The notes beneath the pieces are model-generated. The model saw nothing but the letters and a program-made list of their open reading frames with translations. It was not told the origin of the DNA and ran no database searches. 64,000 bases of DNA from positions 2,046,001 through 2,110,000 of the forward strand of contig NZ_CP045701.2 in the NCBI RefSeq assembly GCF_009601685.2, given 5' to 3'. Below, in pieces: positions 18,638 to 27,011 of the stretch (position 1 is the stretch's first letter; each line of letters opens with the position of its first letter). The DNA is from Pseudomonas brassicacearum. Its GTDB lineage: Bacteria > Pseudomonadota > Gammaproteobacteria > Pseudomonadales > Pseudomonadaceae. A program made the translations under genes and the position numbers.

Positions 18638-20713
18638 ATGAGTTATCAGGTTCTTGCACGTAAATGGCGTCCGCGCTCGTTCCGCGAAATGGTCGGCCAG
18701 ACCCATGTGCTCAAGGCTCTGATCAATGCCTTGGACAGCCAGCGGCTGCACCATGCCTACCTGTTCACCGGTACCCGTGGCGTGGGCAAGACCACCATCG
18801 CGCGGATCATCGCCAAGTGCCTGAACTGTGAAACCGGCATCACCTCCACGCCTTGCGGCGAGTGCTCGGTCTGCCGGGAAATCGACGAGGGCCGCTTCGT
18901 CGACCTGATCGAGATCGACGCCGCCAGCCGCACCAAGGTCGAAGACACCCGCGAGCTGCTCGACAACGTGCAGTACGCGCCGAGCCGTGGGCGCTTCAAG
19001 GTCTACCTGATCGACGAAGTGCACATGCTCTCCAGTCATTCCTTCAATGCGCTGCTCAAGACCCTCGAAGAGCCGCCGCCCTACGTCAAGTTCATCCTGG
19101 CGACCACCGACCCGCAGAAACTTCCTGCAACCATTTTGTCGCGGTGCCTGCAGTTCTCCCTCAAGAACATGACGCCGGAGCGGGTGGTCGAGCACCTGAC
19201 CCATGTACTGGGCGTCGAGAATGTGCCCTTCGAGGACGATGCGCTGTGGCTGCTGGGCCGCGCCGCCGATGGTTCGATGCGTGACGCCATGAGCCTGACC
19301 GACCAGGCCATCGCTTTCGGTGAAGGCAAGGTCATGGCCGCGGATGTCCGGGCCATGCTCGGCACCCTCGATCACGGCCAGGTCTATGACGTTTTGCATG
19401 CGCTGATCGAAGGCGACGCGAAGGCGCTGCTCGAAGCGGTGCGTCACCTGGCCGAGCAGGGCCCGGACTGGAATGGCGTGCTCTCGGAAATCCTCAACGT
19501 GCTGCACCGGGTCGCCATCGCCCAGGCCTTGCCTGAGGGTGTCGACAACGGCCACGGCGACCGTGATCGCGTACTGGCCCTGGCCCAGGCATTGCCGGCC
19601 GAAGACGTGCAGTTCTATTACCAGATGGGCCTGATCGGTCGTCGCGACCTGCCCCTGGCACCGGACCCGCGCGGCGGCTTCGAAATGGTCCTGCTGCGAA
19701 TGCTGGCGTTCCGGCCAGCCGACACGGCGGACGCCCCGAGGCAAACGCTAAAGCCAGTGGGGATCAGCCAGGCCACAGCTGATTCCGCCAAGCCAGTGGC
19801 TGCCGCGCCCGTCGTTGCGCCGGCAGTGGCTTCGGCTCCGGTAGCGCCGGCACCTGTGGTACCACCGGCCCCGGCCCCCGTTGCTGCAGTCCCTGAGCCA
19901 GAACCTGAACCGGTCGCTGAGGCGCTGCCCGAACCGGTCGTTGAAGCCGTCGTCGATCTGCCTTGGAACGATCCGATCGAGCCCGAGGTTGTCCAGCAAC
20001 CTGCCGTGGAGCCGGTCCTGGAGACCGTCGCCGAGCAGCCTGAGTTGCCGCCGATGCCTTTGCCAACGCCCGACAGCGTGGTGCCCGATGCGCCGGAGTG
20101 GGTTGCCGCGCCGGTGCCCGAGCCGACAGTGGCCGACGTCGATGTCGCCACGCCAGGCGTCGACGAGGACGACGAGCCACCGCTGGACGAGGATTACATC
20201 GAGCCGGACATGGATTCGGCCTACAGCTACCTGGACGACCTGGCCAGCGAGCACGCTGCTGAGCCGGCCCCGGAGCCCGAGCCGGAACCTGCGGCGATGC
20301 CGGCCACCGGGCTGGCCCTGCAATGGCTGGAGCTGTTCCCTAAACTGCCGATCAGCGGCATGACCGGCAGCATCGCCGCCAACTGCACGTTGATCGCCGT
20401 GGAAGGCGACCACTGGCTGCTGCACCTGGACCCGGCCCACAGCGCCCTGTTCAATGCGACCCAGCAACGTCGCCTCAACGATGCGCTGAACCAGTACCAC
20501 CAGCGCCCCCTGACGCTGACCATCGAGCTGATCAAGCCCGAGCAGGAGACCCCGGCCCAAGCGGCGTCCCGGCGCCGTGCGGACCGTCAGCGCGAAGCGG
20601 AGGAGTCGATCCACGGTGATCCATTCATCCAGCAGATGATGCAACAGTTCGGCGCCGTGGTTCGTCACGATACTATCGAACCTGTCGAGGCCCCGGTCAC
20701 CCAGGGCTCATAA
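18638..20713 (+). CDS. dnaX: DNA polymerase III subunit tau (DnaX)
   Basis: Clamp-loader ATPase that links polymerase cores to the helicase. It has 691 residues from the ATG at 18638 (MSYQVLARKWRPRSFREMVG). The AAA+ module has Walker A GTRGVGKTT, a zinc finger (CLNCETGITSTPCGECSVC) and Walker B/sensor residues in LIDEVHMLSSHSFNALLKTL. Residues about 370-560 form a low-complexity Pro/Ala/Glu/Val linker. The C-terminal domain (WLELFPKLPISGMTG) binds the polymerase alpha subunit. No A-AAA-AAG slippery heptamer was seen, so the E. coli frameshift route to a gamma form is not supported. A hairpin-rich 64-base gap leads to ybaB. Confidence 0.96.
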   Translation: MSYQVLARKWRPRSFREMVGQTHVLKALINALDSQRLHHAYLFTGTRGVGKTTIARIIAKCLNCETGITSTPCGECSVCREIDEGRFVDLIEIDAASRTKVEDTRELLDNVQYAPSRGRFKVYLIDEVHMLSSHSFNALLKTLEEPPPYVKFILATTDPQKLPATILSRCLQFSLKNMTPERVVEHLTHVLGVENVPFEDDALWLLGRAADGSMRDAMSLTDQAIAFGEGKVMAADVRAMLGTLDHGQVYDVLHALIEGDAKALLEAVRHLAEQGPDWNGVLSEILNVLHRVAIAQALPEGVDNGHGDRDRVLALAQALPAEDVQFYYQMGLIGRRDLPLAPDPRGGFEMVLLRMLAFRPADTADAPRQTLKPVGISQATADSAKPVAAAPVVAPAVASAPVAPAPVVPPAPAPVAAVPEPEPEPVAEALPEPVVEAVVDLPWNDPIEPEVVQQPAVEPVLETVAEQPELPPMPLPTPDSVVPDAPEWVAAPVPEPTVADVDVATPGVDEDDEPPLDEDYIEPDMDSAYSYLDDLASEHAAEPAPEPEPEPAAMPATGLALQWLELFPKLPISGMTGSIAANCTLIAVEGDHWLLHLDPAHSALFNATQQRRLNDALNQYHQRPLTLTIELIKPEQETPAQAASRRRADRQREAEESIHGDPFIQQMMQQFGAVVRHDTIEPVEAPVTQGS

Positions 20714-20777
20714 CTGAAGGCGCCGGGCCGAACGGGCCGGGCGCGTTGTTTATCCAAGTACTTTCGAGGTGATTCCC

Positions 20778-21116
20778 ATGATGAAAGGTGGCATGGCCGG
20801 CCTGATGAAGCAGGCGCAGCAGATGCAGGAAAAAATGGCCAAGATGCAGGAAGAATTGGCCAACGCCGAAGTCACCGGCAAGTCCGGCGGCGACATGGTG
20901 ACCGTGGTCATGACCGGTCGCCACGACATCAAGCGCGTCAGCATCGACCCAAGCGTGGTCGAAGGCCTGAGCGAAGACGACAAGGAAATGCTCGAAGCCC
21001 TGTTCGCCGCCGCCGTCAATGACGCGGTGCGCAAGATCGAAGCCAACAGCCAGGACAAGATGTCCGGCATGACGGCCGGCATGCAACTGCCGCCGGGCAT
21101 GAAACTGCCGTTCTGA
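20778..21116 (+). CDS. ybaB: YbaB/EbfC family nucleoid-associated protein
   Basis: A 112-residue small DNA-binding protein. It shows the family pattern: a Met/Gln-rich first helix ([20 protein letters not shown]), the [14 protein letters not shown] beta strand, and a Met/Pro-rich C-terminus. The start at 20778 is preceded by AGGTG. The frame is open to a GTG at 20769, but the ATG fits homologues. It lies directly downstream of dnaX, as in most gammaproteobacteria, and is followed by a strong terminator, so the unit ends before recR here. Confidence 0.95.
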   Translation: MMKGGMAGLMKQAQQMQEKMAKMQEELANAEVTGKSGGDMVTVVMTGRHDIKRVSIDPSVVEGLSEDDKEMLEALFAAAVNDAVRKIEANSQDKMSGMTAGMQLPPGMKLPF

Positions 21117-21120
21117 TTCG

Positions 21121-21179
21121 CCATCCCGGTCGGGATGGGCTACACACAATGCCAGGCATCGCGCCTGGCATTTTTGTTT
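21121..21179 (+). terminator. Rho-independent terminator after ybaB
   Basis: A first hairpin (CCATCCCGGTCGGGATGG, 21121-21138) is followed by a second with arms ATGCCAGGC and GCCTGGCAT and a TTTTTGTTT tract at 21170-21179. It separates dnaX-ybaB from the oxidoreductase and recR. Confidence 0.9.
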
Positions 21180-21183
21180 CTGT

Positions 21184-21240
21184 CATGGGAGCGAGCGGTG
21201 GCAGAAATCTTATCTGTGGGGACAAGCCTTGCTCCCACAA
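21184..21240. repeat. Degenerate REP pair
   Basis: Decayed REP arms (TGGGAGCGAGCGGTGGCAG and GGACAAGCCTTGCTCCCAC) lie between the ybaB terminator and the oxidoreductase. Confidence 0.6.
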
Positions 21241-21327
21241 GCACCTGCTGAACAAACATCGAACGCCACCCCCTTGGCAATGGTCTGCTCCCTATACGTG
21301 CCACTCAACGATCAAGGAGACGCTTCC

Positions 21328-22362
21328 ATGTCACAAGCATCGACTTCCAGCCAGCGCATTGTCCTTGCCTCCCGCCCCCACGGCGCCCCGACCCCGGACA
21401 ATTTCCGGCTGGAGCACGTGACGCTGCCGGACCTGGCGCAAGGGCAGATCCTGCTCAAGACACTGTTCCTGTCCCTGGACCCCTACATGCGCGGGCGAAT
21501 GAGTGACGGACCTTCCTACGCTGCTCCGGTGCAAATCGACGAGGTGATGACCGGTGGCGCCGTCAGCCGCGTGGAACGCTCGACGCACCCGAAATTCCAG
21601 GAGGGTGATCTGGTGGTAGGGGCCACCGGTTGGCAGAGCCACTGCATCAGCGACGGGCGCAACGTGATGCCCATCCCTTCTGGGCTGCCCAGCCCGTCGA
21701 TGGCCCTGGGTGTGCTGGGTATGCCGGGCATGACCGCTTACATGGGGCTGATGGACATTGGCCAGCCCAAGGCCGGGGAGACCCTGGTGGTCGCGGCGGC
21801 CTCGGGTGCGGTGGGCTCGGTGGTCGGACAGGTGGCAAAGATCAAGGGCCTGCGTGTCGTCGGCGTCGCGGGTGGCAGTGAGAAATGCAAGTACGTGGTC
21901 GACGAGCTGGGATTCGACGCCTGTGTCGATCACAAGAGCGCGAGTTTTGCCCAGGAGCTGGCGCAGGCTTGCGACAAGGGCATCGATATCTATTACGAAA
22001 ACGTCGGTGGCAAGGTGTTTGATGCCGTCGTGCCATTGCTCAACGCCAAGGCGCGGATCCCGCTCTGTGGCTTGATCGCTTCCTACAACGATCATCAAGC
22101 GCCGAGCGGCCCGGATCGCTTGCCGCAGTTGCAGCGCACTTTGCTGACCAAGCGTGTGCGGATCCAGGGGTTTATTGTGTTTGATGACTACGGTGACCGT
22201 CAGCCGGAGTTCATCAGCGCCATGGTCCCTTGGGTGCGTGATGGCAAGGTCAAGTTCCGTGAAGACGTGGTCGATGGCCTTGAGAATGCGCCGCAGGCGT
22301 TTATCGGGTTGTTGGAAGGGCGCAACTTCGGCAAGTTGGTGGTGCGGGTCGCGCAGGATTGA
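21328..22362 (+). CDS. NADP-dependent medium-chain oxidoreductase (CurA/YncB type)
   Basis: A 344-residue zinc-independent MDR enzyme of the leukotriene B4 dehydrogenase/curcumin reductase group, which reduces alpha,beta-unsaturated carbonyls with NADPH. It shows SLDPYMRGRMSD near the N-terminus, GMTAYMGLMDIG, and the nucleotide-binding AAASGAVGSVVGQVAKIKG. The start at 21328 has AAGGAGA 7 bases upstream; a longer open frame is ignored. It stands between ybaB and recR, which are usually adjacent. The physiological substrate is unknown. Confidence 0.92.
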   Translation: MSQASTSSQRIVLASRPHGAPTPDNFRLEHVTLPDLAQGQILLKTLFLSLDPYMRGRMSDGPSYAAPVQIDEVMTGGAVSRVERSTHPKFQEGDLVVGATGWQSHCISDGRNVMPIPSGLPSPSMALGVLGMPGMTAYMGLMDIGQPKAGETLVVAAASGAVGSVVGQVAKIKGLRVVGVAGGSEKCKYVVDELGFDACVDHKSASFAQELAQACDKGIDIYYENVGGKVFDAVVPLLNAKARIPLCGLIASYNDHQAPSGPDRLPQLQRTLLTKRVRIQGFIVFDDYGDRQPEFISAMVPWVRDGKVKFREDVVDGLENAPQAFIGLLEGRNFGKLVVRVAQD

Positions 22363-22428
22363 GTATTTGACGCTAATCGGAGGCGCGGGTATAAACCGCG
22401 TCTCGTTGTTATGTCGGACATTTCCTCC

Positions 22429-23031
22429 ATGAGCTTCAGCCCTTTGATTCGCCAACTGATCGATGCCCTGCGAACGTTGCCGGGTGTAGGTCAGAAAACT
22501 GCCCAGCGCATGGCGTTGCAATTGCTCGAGCGTGATCGCAGCGGCGGTTCGCGCCTGGCCCAGGCCCTGAGCCAGGCCATGGAAGGCGTAGGGCATTGCC
22601 GTTTATGCCGAACCCTCACCGAGGACGACCTCTGCCCACAATGTGCCGACCCGCGACGGGACGACAGCTTGCTCTGTGTGGTGGAGGGGCCGATGGATGT
22701 GTATGCGGTAGAGCAGACCGGTTTTCGTGGCCGTTATTTCGTGCTCAAGGGCCATCTGTCACCGCTCGACGGCTTGGGGCCTGAAGCCATCGGCATTCCG
22801 CAGTTGATCGCGCGGATCGAAGAAGCGGGTACGTTCACGGAAGTCATCCTTGCTACGAACCCGACGGTCGAAGGCGAAGCCACCGCCCATTACATCGCCC
22901 AACTGCTCAACAATAAAGGCATGGTCGCCTCGCGCATCGCCCACGGCGTGCCGCTGGGTGGGGAGCTTGAACTGGTGGATGGCGGGACGCTGGCGCATTC
23001 GTTTGCGGGGCGCAAGCCGATCGCGTTGTAA
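22429..23031 (+). CDS. recR: Recombination protein RecR
   Basis: Part of the RecFOR mediator that loads RecA on gapped DNA. It has 200 residues from [14 protein letters not shown]. Visible features are the helix-hairpin-helix [15 protein letters not shown], the zinc finger ([20 protein letters not shown]), the Toprim segment beginning [17 protein letters not shown], and the Walker-like C-terminus. An in-frame ATG at 22411 would add six residues. Neither start has a strong ribosome site; the shorter one fits homologues. It is normally in the dnaX-ybaB operon but is separated here by a terminator and the oxidoreductase gene. Confidence 0.95.
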   Translation: MSFSPLIRQLIDALRTLPGVGQKTAQRMALQLLERDRSGGSRLAQALSQAMEGVGHCRLCRTLTEDDLCPQCADPRRDDSLLCVVEGPMDVYAVEQTGFRGRYFVLKGHLSPLDGLGPEAIGIPQLIARIEEAGTFTEVILATNPTVEGEATAHYIAQLLNNKGMVASRIAHGVPLGGELELVDGGTLAHSFAGRKPIAL

Positions 23032-23035
23032 CAGC

Positions 23036-23087
23036 AACACAAATCCCTGTGGGAGCGAGCAAGCTCGCTCCCACAGGGATTTGTGTT
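23036..23087. repeat. Perfect 25-bp REP palindrome between recR and apt
   Basis: Left arm 23036-23060 and right arm 23063-23087 are exact reverse complements with a two-base AA loop. The core is CCCTGTGGGAGCGAGC. It lies 5 bases after the recR stop and 13 bases from the apt stop, and probably serves as a bidirectional transcript end. It is the most perfect REP-like palindrome in the window. Confidence 0.92.
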
Positions 23088-23099
23088 TCGTTGGCGAGA

Positions 23100-23648
23100 T
23101 TATTTTTCGCTGAGCGAGAACTGCGTCAGGCAGAAAGTGGGAATCCCCATGTCTTCCAGGCGCTGGGTGCCGAGCAGCTCCGGCAGGTCGATGATCGCCG
23201 CGGCCTCATGGACCTTGGCGCCCATGCGGCGGATCAGGTTGGCAGCGGCGATCAGCGTGCCGCCGGTGGCGATCAGGTCATCGAACATCACCACCGAATC
23301 ACCCTCGCACAAGCTATCGGCGTGCACTTCAAGGAAGGCTTCGCCGTATTCGGTCTGGTAACCCTCGGCCAGCACATCGGCCGGCAGCTTGCCTTGCTTG
23401 CGGAACAAGATCAGCGGCTTGTTCAACTGATAGGCCAGGATCGAGCCAATCAGGAAACCCCGCGCATCCATCGCGCCGATGTGAGTGAACTCGGCCTCGA
23501 CATACCGGTGGGCGAAACTGTCCATGACCAGTCGCAGGGCAGTCGGGGATTGGAACAGGGGGGTAATGTCGCGAAAGATCACGCCGGGCTTGGGGAAATC
23601 GATCACAGGGCGGATCAGGGATTTGATGTCGAAGGAGTCAAAGACCAT
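23100..23648 (-). CDS. apt: Adenine phosphoribosyltransferase
   Basis: Salvages adenine to AMP using PRPP in the cytoplasm. It has 182 residues from [15 protein letters not shown]. The PRPP-binding motif [14 protein letters not shown] and the flexible-loop residues [10 protein letters not shown] are intact. The frame is open upstream to 23804, into anr, but homologues start at the ATG at 23648; no clear Shine-Dalgarno is visible there. It lies 76 bases downstream of anr on the same strand, with a GC-rich hairpin in the gap. Confidence 0.95.
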   Translation of the reverse strand: MVFDSFDIKSLIRPVIDFPKPGVIFRDITPLFQSPTALRLVMDSFAHRYVEAEFTHIGAMDARGFLIGSILAYQLNKPLILFRKQGKLPADVLAEGYQTEYGEAFLEVHADSLCEGDSVVMFDDLIATGGTLIAAANLIRRMGAKVHEAAAIIDLPELLGTQRLEDMGIPTFCLTQFSLSEK

Positions 23649-23688
23649 CGTGGAGGTGTCCTGGCTAAGCTGCAAACGCGGCAGTATA

Positions 23689-23717
23689 GCGCGGCTGGGA
23701 ACATCCCTCAGCCGCGC
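23689..23717 (-). terminator. GC-rich hairpin after anr
   Basis: Arms GCGCGGCTG and CAGCCGCGC pair with an 11-base loop just after the anr stop. The minus strand shows no T tract, so it may stabilise the 3' end or attenuate, not terminate. Confidence 0.4.
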
Positions 23718-23724
23718 GCGGCCA

Positions 23725-24459
23725 TCAGCCTTCGATCGAGCCGCCGGCCAGGGCGCAGAGCTGGATCGGGTCGAGAATGTGAATTTCCTTGCCTTCGGCG
23801 GCAATCAACTCGTTCTGCTGGAAGCGAGTGAATACCCTGGACACGGTTTCCACCGCCAGACCCAGGTAATTGCCGATTTCGTTGCGCGACATGCTCAAGC
23901 GGAACTGGTTGGCCGAGAACCCGCGGGCGCGGAAGCGTGCCGAGAGGTTGACCAGGAACGTGGCGATACGCTCGTCGGCGGTTTTTTTCGAGAGCAGCAG
24001 CATCATTTGCTGATCGTCACGGATTTCCCGGCTCATGACGCGCATCAACTGGCGGCGCAGTTGCGGCAGCTGTATGGCCAGCTCATCCAGGCGATCGAAG
24101 GGGATTTCGCACACCGAGGTGGTTTCCAGGGCCTGGGCCGAGACCGGGTGGGACTCGGTGTCCATGCCGGACAGGCCCACCAGTTCGCTGGGCAGGTGGA
24201 AGCCGGTGAGCTGTTCTTCGCCGCCGTCGCTCAGGTTGAAGGTCTTCAAGGCGCCCGAGCGCACCGCATAGACCGAATCGAAGGTATCGCCCTGGCGAAA
24301 CAGGAATTCCCCTTTTTTCAACGGGCGACCCCGTTTGACGATGTCGTCCAGCGCGTCCATGTCCTCCAGGTTCAGCGAAAGTGGCAGGCAGAGGGGGGCC
24401 AGGCTGCAATCCTTGCAATGGGCCTGGTTGTGGGCGCGCAGTTTGACTGGCTCGGACAT
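23725..24459 (-). CDS. anr: Anaerobic regulator Anr (FNR family)
   Basis: Oxygen-sensing activator that binds TTGAT-N4-ATCAA when its 4Fe-4S cluster is intact. It has 244 residues. Cluster cysteines are C15, C18 and C24 ([11 protein letters not shown]) plus the later one in [10 protein letters not shown]. The CRP-type effector fold is followed by a dimer helix ([20 protein letters not shown]) and [23 protein letters not shown] with the E-xx-SR recognition pattern. Probable targets in this window are hemN, ccoN2 and perhaps ccoG. I see no Anr box in its own 94-base upstream gap. Confidence 0.96.
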   Translation of the reverse strand: MSEPVKLRAHNQAHCKDCSLAPLCLPLSLNLEDMDALDDIVKRGRPLKKGEFLFRQGDTFDSVYAVRSGALKTFNLSDGGEEQLTGFHLPSELVGLSGMDTESHPVSAQALETTSVCEIPFDRLDELAIQLPQLRRQLMRVMSREIRDDQQMMLLLSKKTADERIATFLVNLSARFRARGFSANQFRLSMSRNEIGNYLGLAVETVSRVFTRFQQNELIAAEGKEIHILDPIQLCALAGGSIEG

Positions 24460-24553
24460 TTCTTAAATCCTTGTGGGAAATCACGCATAGGACGTAAGGG
24501 TACCCCAGAGCAGACAGTCCGGCCAGCGTGGCTTCGTCGTCAAATTGTCGCGC

Positions 24554-25936
24554 TCAGATCACTCGGGAGAAGCGTTGGCGATTGTGCTGGTCCAGATAGG
24601 CATCGAACACCATGCACACCGATCGCACCAGCAGGCGCCCGGCAGGCAAGACCCGGATGTGGTTGTCATCCAGCTCGATCAGCCCGTCTGCGGCCATGGC
24701 CTGCAATTGCGGCCACTGCAGCGCGAAGTAGCCGCGAAAATCGATGTTGAAGGTTTGCTCGATCTCGGCGAAGGGCAGGTGGAAATGGCAGATCAACTGC
24801 TGGATCACCGCGCGCCGTAGCCGGTCGTCAGCGTTGCAGATCAGCCCGCGACTGGTCGCCAGTTGTCCGTCGGCGAGGGTGTTCTGGTAGTGGTTCAGGT
24901 CACTGCTGTTCTGGCAGTACACATCGCCGATCTGGCTGATGGCTGACACGCCGAGGCCGATCAGGTCGCAGTGACCATGGGTGGTGTAGCCCTGGAAGTT
25001 GCGCTGCAACGTGGCCTCTTCCTGGGCGATGGCCAGTTCGTCGTCGGGCAGGGCGAAGTGGTCCATGCCGACGTAGCGGTAACCGGCGTCGGTGAGTTGT
25101 TCGATGGTGCCTTGCAGCATCGCCAGTTTCTGCTCCGGGTTCGGCAAGTCCTGGCTGTTGATGCGCCGCTGGGGCATGAAGCGTTCCGGCAGGTGGGCGT
25201 AGTTGAACACCGAGAGCCGGTCCGGTTGCAGGTGGATGACTTCCTGGACGGTGCGGGCGAAGTTTTCCGGGGTCTGCTTGGGCAGGCCGTAGATCAGGTC
25301 GATGTTGATCGAACGGAACTGCAAGGTCCGGGCGGCTTCGACCACGGCACGGGTTTCTTCCAGGCTTTGAAGGCGATTGACGGCACGCTGCACCGCTGGA
25401 TCAAGGTCTTGCAGGCCGATACTGACCCGGTTGAAACCCAGTTCGCGCAGCAGGCCCATGGTTGACCAGTCGGCTTCCCTGGGGTCGATTTCGATGCTGT
25501 AGTCACCGGAATCGTCGTCCAGCAGGTTCAGGTGCTGGCGCAGCTTGGCCATCAGTTGGCGCAGTTCGTCGTGGCTGAGGAATGTCGGAGTGCCGCCGCC
25601 AAAGTGCAACTGTTCCACGCGCTGGGTGGGGTCCAGGTGGCAGCCGATCAATTGGATTTCCTGTTCCAGGCGCTGCAGGTAGGCGTGGGCGCGACCGCGG
25701 TCCTTGGTGATGACTTTGTTGCAGGCGCAGTAGTAGCAAATGTTCGCGCAGAACGGTATGTGCACGTACAGCGACAGCGGCCGCAGGGCCTTGCGGCTGT
25801 CGCGCAGGGCGTGGAGCAGGTCGAAGGTGCCCACCTGGCTGCCGAACTGCGCCGCAGTGGGGTACGAGGTGTAGCGTGGTCCCGCCAGGTCGTAACGGCG
25901 GATGAGATCTGAGTCCCAACAAATGGTGTCGAGCAT
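24554..25936 (-). CDS. hemN: Oxygen-independent coproporphyrinogen III oxidase
   Basis: Radical SAM enzyme that makes protoporphyrinogen IX without oxygen. It has 460 residues from MLDTICWDSDLIRRYDLAGP, matching family length. The cluster motif CX3CX2C is seen as CANICYYCAC, with the downstream GGGTPTFL SAM-binding motif. A further ATG at 25963 is possible but coincides with the predicted transcription start, so 25936 is chosen. An Anr box is positioned upstream at about -41, explaining low-oxygen induction. The neighbour anr supports this. Confidence 0.95.
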   Translation of the reverse strand: MLDTICWDSDLIRRYDLAGPRYTSYPTAAQFGSQVGTFDLLHALRDSRKALRPLSLYVHIPFCANICYYCACNKVITKDRGRAHAYLQRLEQEIQLIGCHLDPTQRVEQLHFGGGTPTFLSHDELRQLMAKLRQHLNLLDDDSGDYSIEIDPREADWSTMGLLRELGFNRVSIGLQDLDPAVQRAVNRLQSLEETRAVVEAARTLQFRSINIDLIYGLPKQTPENFARTVQEVIHLQPDRLSVFNYAHLPERFMPQRRINSQDLPNPEQKLAMLQGTIEQLTDAGYRYVGMDHFALPDDELAIAQEEATLQRNFQGYTTHGHCDLIGLGVSAISQIGDVYCQNSSDLNHYQNTLADGQLATSRGLICNADDRLRRAVIQQLICHFHLPFAEIEQTFNIDFRGYFALQWPQLQAMAADGLIELDDNHIRVLPAGRLLVRSVCMVFDAYLDQHNRQRFSRVI

Positions 25937-25969
25937 GCGGGCATTCCCCGGATAGACTGGCATGGGGCG

Positions 25970-26011
25970 AGTCTAGGGGCGCGTGGGCGTGGACGTTTTG
26001 ATTTGCGTCAA
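25970..26011 (-). promoter_or_regulatory. Anr-dependent promoter of hemN
   Basis: On the minus strand the box TTGACGCAAATCAA (25998-26011) matches the FNR/Anr consensus TTGAT-N4-ATCAA at 9 of 10 positions. A -10 element TAGACT lies at 25970-25975. The implied start near 25963-25965 puts the box centre close to -41, as in class II FNR promoters. Confidence 0.75.
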
Positions 26012-26036
26012 CGGGGTGGGAGCTGAGTCAGGGCCA

Positions 26037-26060
26037 ATCGCGAGCAAGCCCGCTCCCACA
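26037..26060. repeat. Single REP element
   Basis: One REP core (ATCGCGAGCAAGCCCGCTCC) just downstream of the TauE/DsbD-like gene and upstream of hemN. No partner arm was found. Confidence 0.7.
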
Positions 26061-26092
26061 AAGGATTTGTGGTGGATATGAGCTCCATTCGG

Positions 26093-26776
26093 TCAATGCC
26101 CCATGAGCCAATGTTGATGCGGCCCCGGCAGTGTCCATACCCCGAAAACAATCACCAACAAGCCACCGGCCATGCGCACGCTGCGTTTGCGCAGCAGGGC
26201 GGTGACGCGTTCGGCGGCCAGGCCGGTGGCGAGCAGCACCGGCCAGGTGCCCAGGCCGAAGGCGAGCATCAGCAGCGCGCTGTCCAGGGCATTGCCCTGG
26301 CTGGCGGACCACAACAGGGTGCTGTAGACCAGACCGCACGGCAGCCAGCCCCATAGCGCGCCGAGCAGCAAGGCCCGGGGCAGGCTCGACACCGGCAGCA
26401 AGCGGTTGGCGACCGGCTGGATGTGCCGCCACAAGCCACGCCCCACGCTTTCGATGCGGGTCAGGCCGCTCCACCATCCCGCCAGGTACAAGCCCATGGC
26501 AATCAACAGCAAGCCGGCCAGCACTCGCATGATCATCGCTGCCGGGCTATTGGACACGGCCCAACCGGCCAGGCCAATCAGCAACCCGGCGGCGGCGTAG
26601 CTCAGGATCCGCCCCAGGTTGTACGCCAGCAGCAACCGAAAGCGCCGGCTGCGTTGTTCCTTGGGAATCGCCAGGGTCAGGGCGCCCATCAGTCCGCCGC
26701 ACATGCCCAGGCAGTGTCCGCCGCCGAGCAGGCCAAGGATAACCGCCGAAACCAGCAGTGGCGCCAGATCAAGCAT
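26093..26776 (-). CDS. TauE/SafE-like (DsbD-type) integral membrane protein
   Basis: A 227-residue inner-membrane protein with about six hydrophobic segments. GGGHCLGMCGGLMGAL near the N-terminus and GALWGWLPCGLVYSTL in the middle are the paired Cys/Gly-rich motifs of the DsbD_2/'sulfite exporter TauE' family. The ATG at 26776 overlaps the ccoS stop by 8 bases, so it is the last gene of ccoGHIS. This context suggests a role in copper or thiol handling for cbb3 oxidase assembly. That is inference; no substrate is shown. Confidence 0.8.
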   Translation of the reverse strand: MLDLAPLLVSAVILGLLGGGHCLGMCGGLMGALTLAIPKEQRSRRFRLLLAYNLGRILSYAAAGLLIGLAGWAVSNSPAAMIMRVLAGLLLIAMGLYLAGWWSGLTRIESVGRGLWRHIQPVANRLLPVSSLPRALLLGALWGWLPCGLVYSTLLWSASQGNALDSALLMLAFGLGTWPVLLATGLAAERVTALLRKRSVRMAGGLLVIVFGVWTLPGPHQHWLMGH

Positions 26777-26987
26777 GGGGTGGGGCCTTGTCGTCCGGCT
26801 TGCGGGCCTCGCCACTGGCTTCGTCCACTGCCGCCTTGTGGTTCGGGTCCTGATCGTCGAACAGAATGCTGTGGGCCGGACCGTCGAGGTCGTCGTACTG
26901 CCCGCTGTCCACGGCCCAGAAGAAAATGTACACGGCGATGGCCACGATCAGCAGCGCGGCGGGGATCATCACGTAGAGAGCTGGCAT
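26769..26987 (-). CDS. ccoS: cbb3 oxidase assembly protein CcoS
   Basis: A 72-residue single-span membrane protein needed for cofactor insertion in CcoN. It begins MPALYVMIPAALLIVAIAVY, followed by the family hallmark FFWAVDSGQYDDLDGPAHSI and a polar tail. It lies 24 bases after the ccoI stop and overlaps the next gene. Confidence 0.93.
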   Translation of the reverse strand: MPALYVMIPAALLIVAIAVYIFFWAVDSGQYDDLDGPAHSILFDDQDPNHKAAVDEASGEARKPDDKAPPHA

Positions 26988-27011
26988 GTCGGAACTCCAT
27001 GCCCGTGCGGC

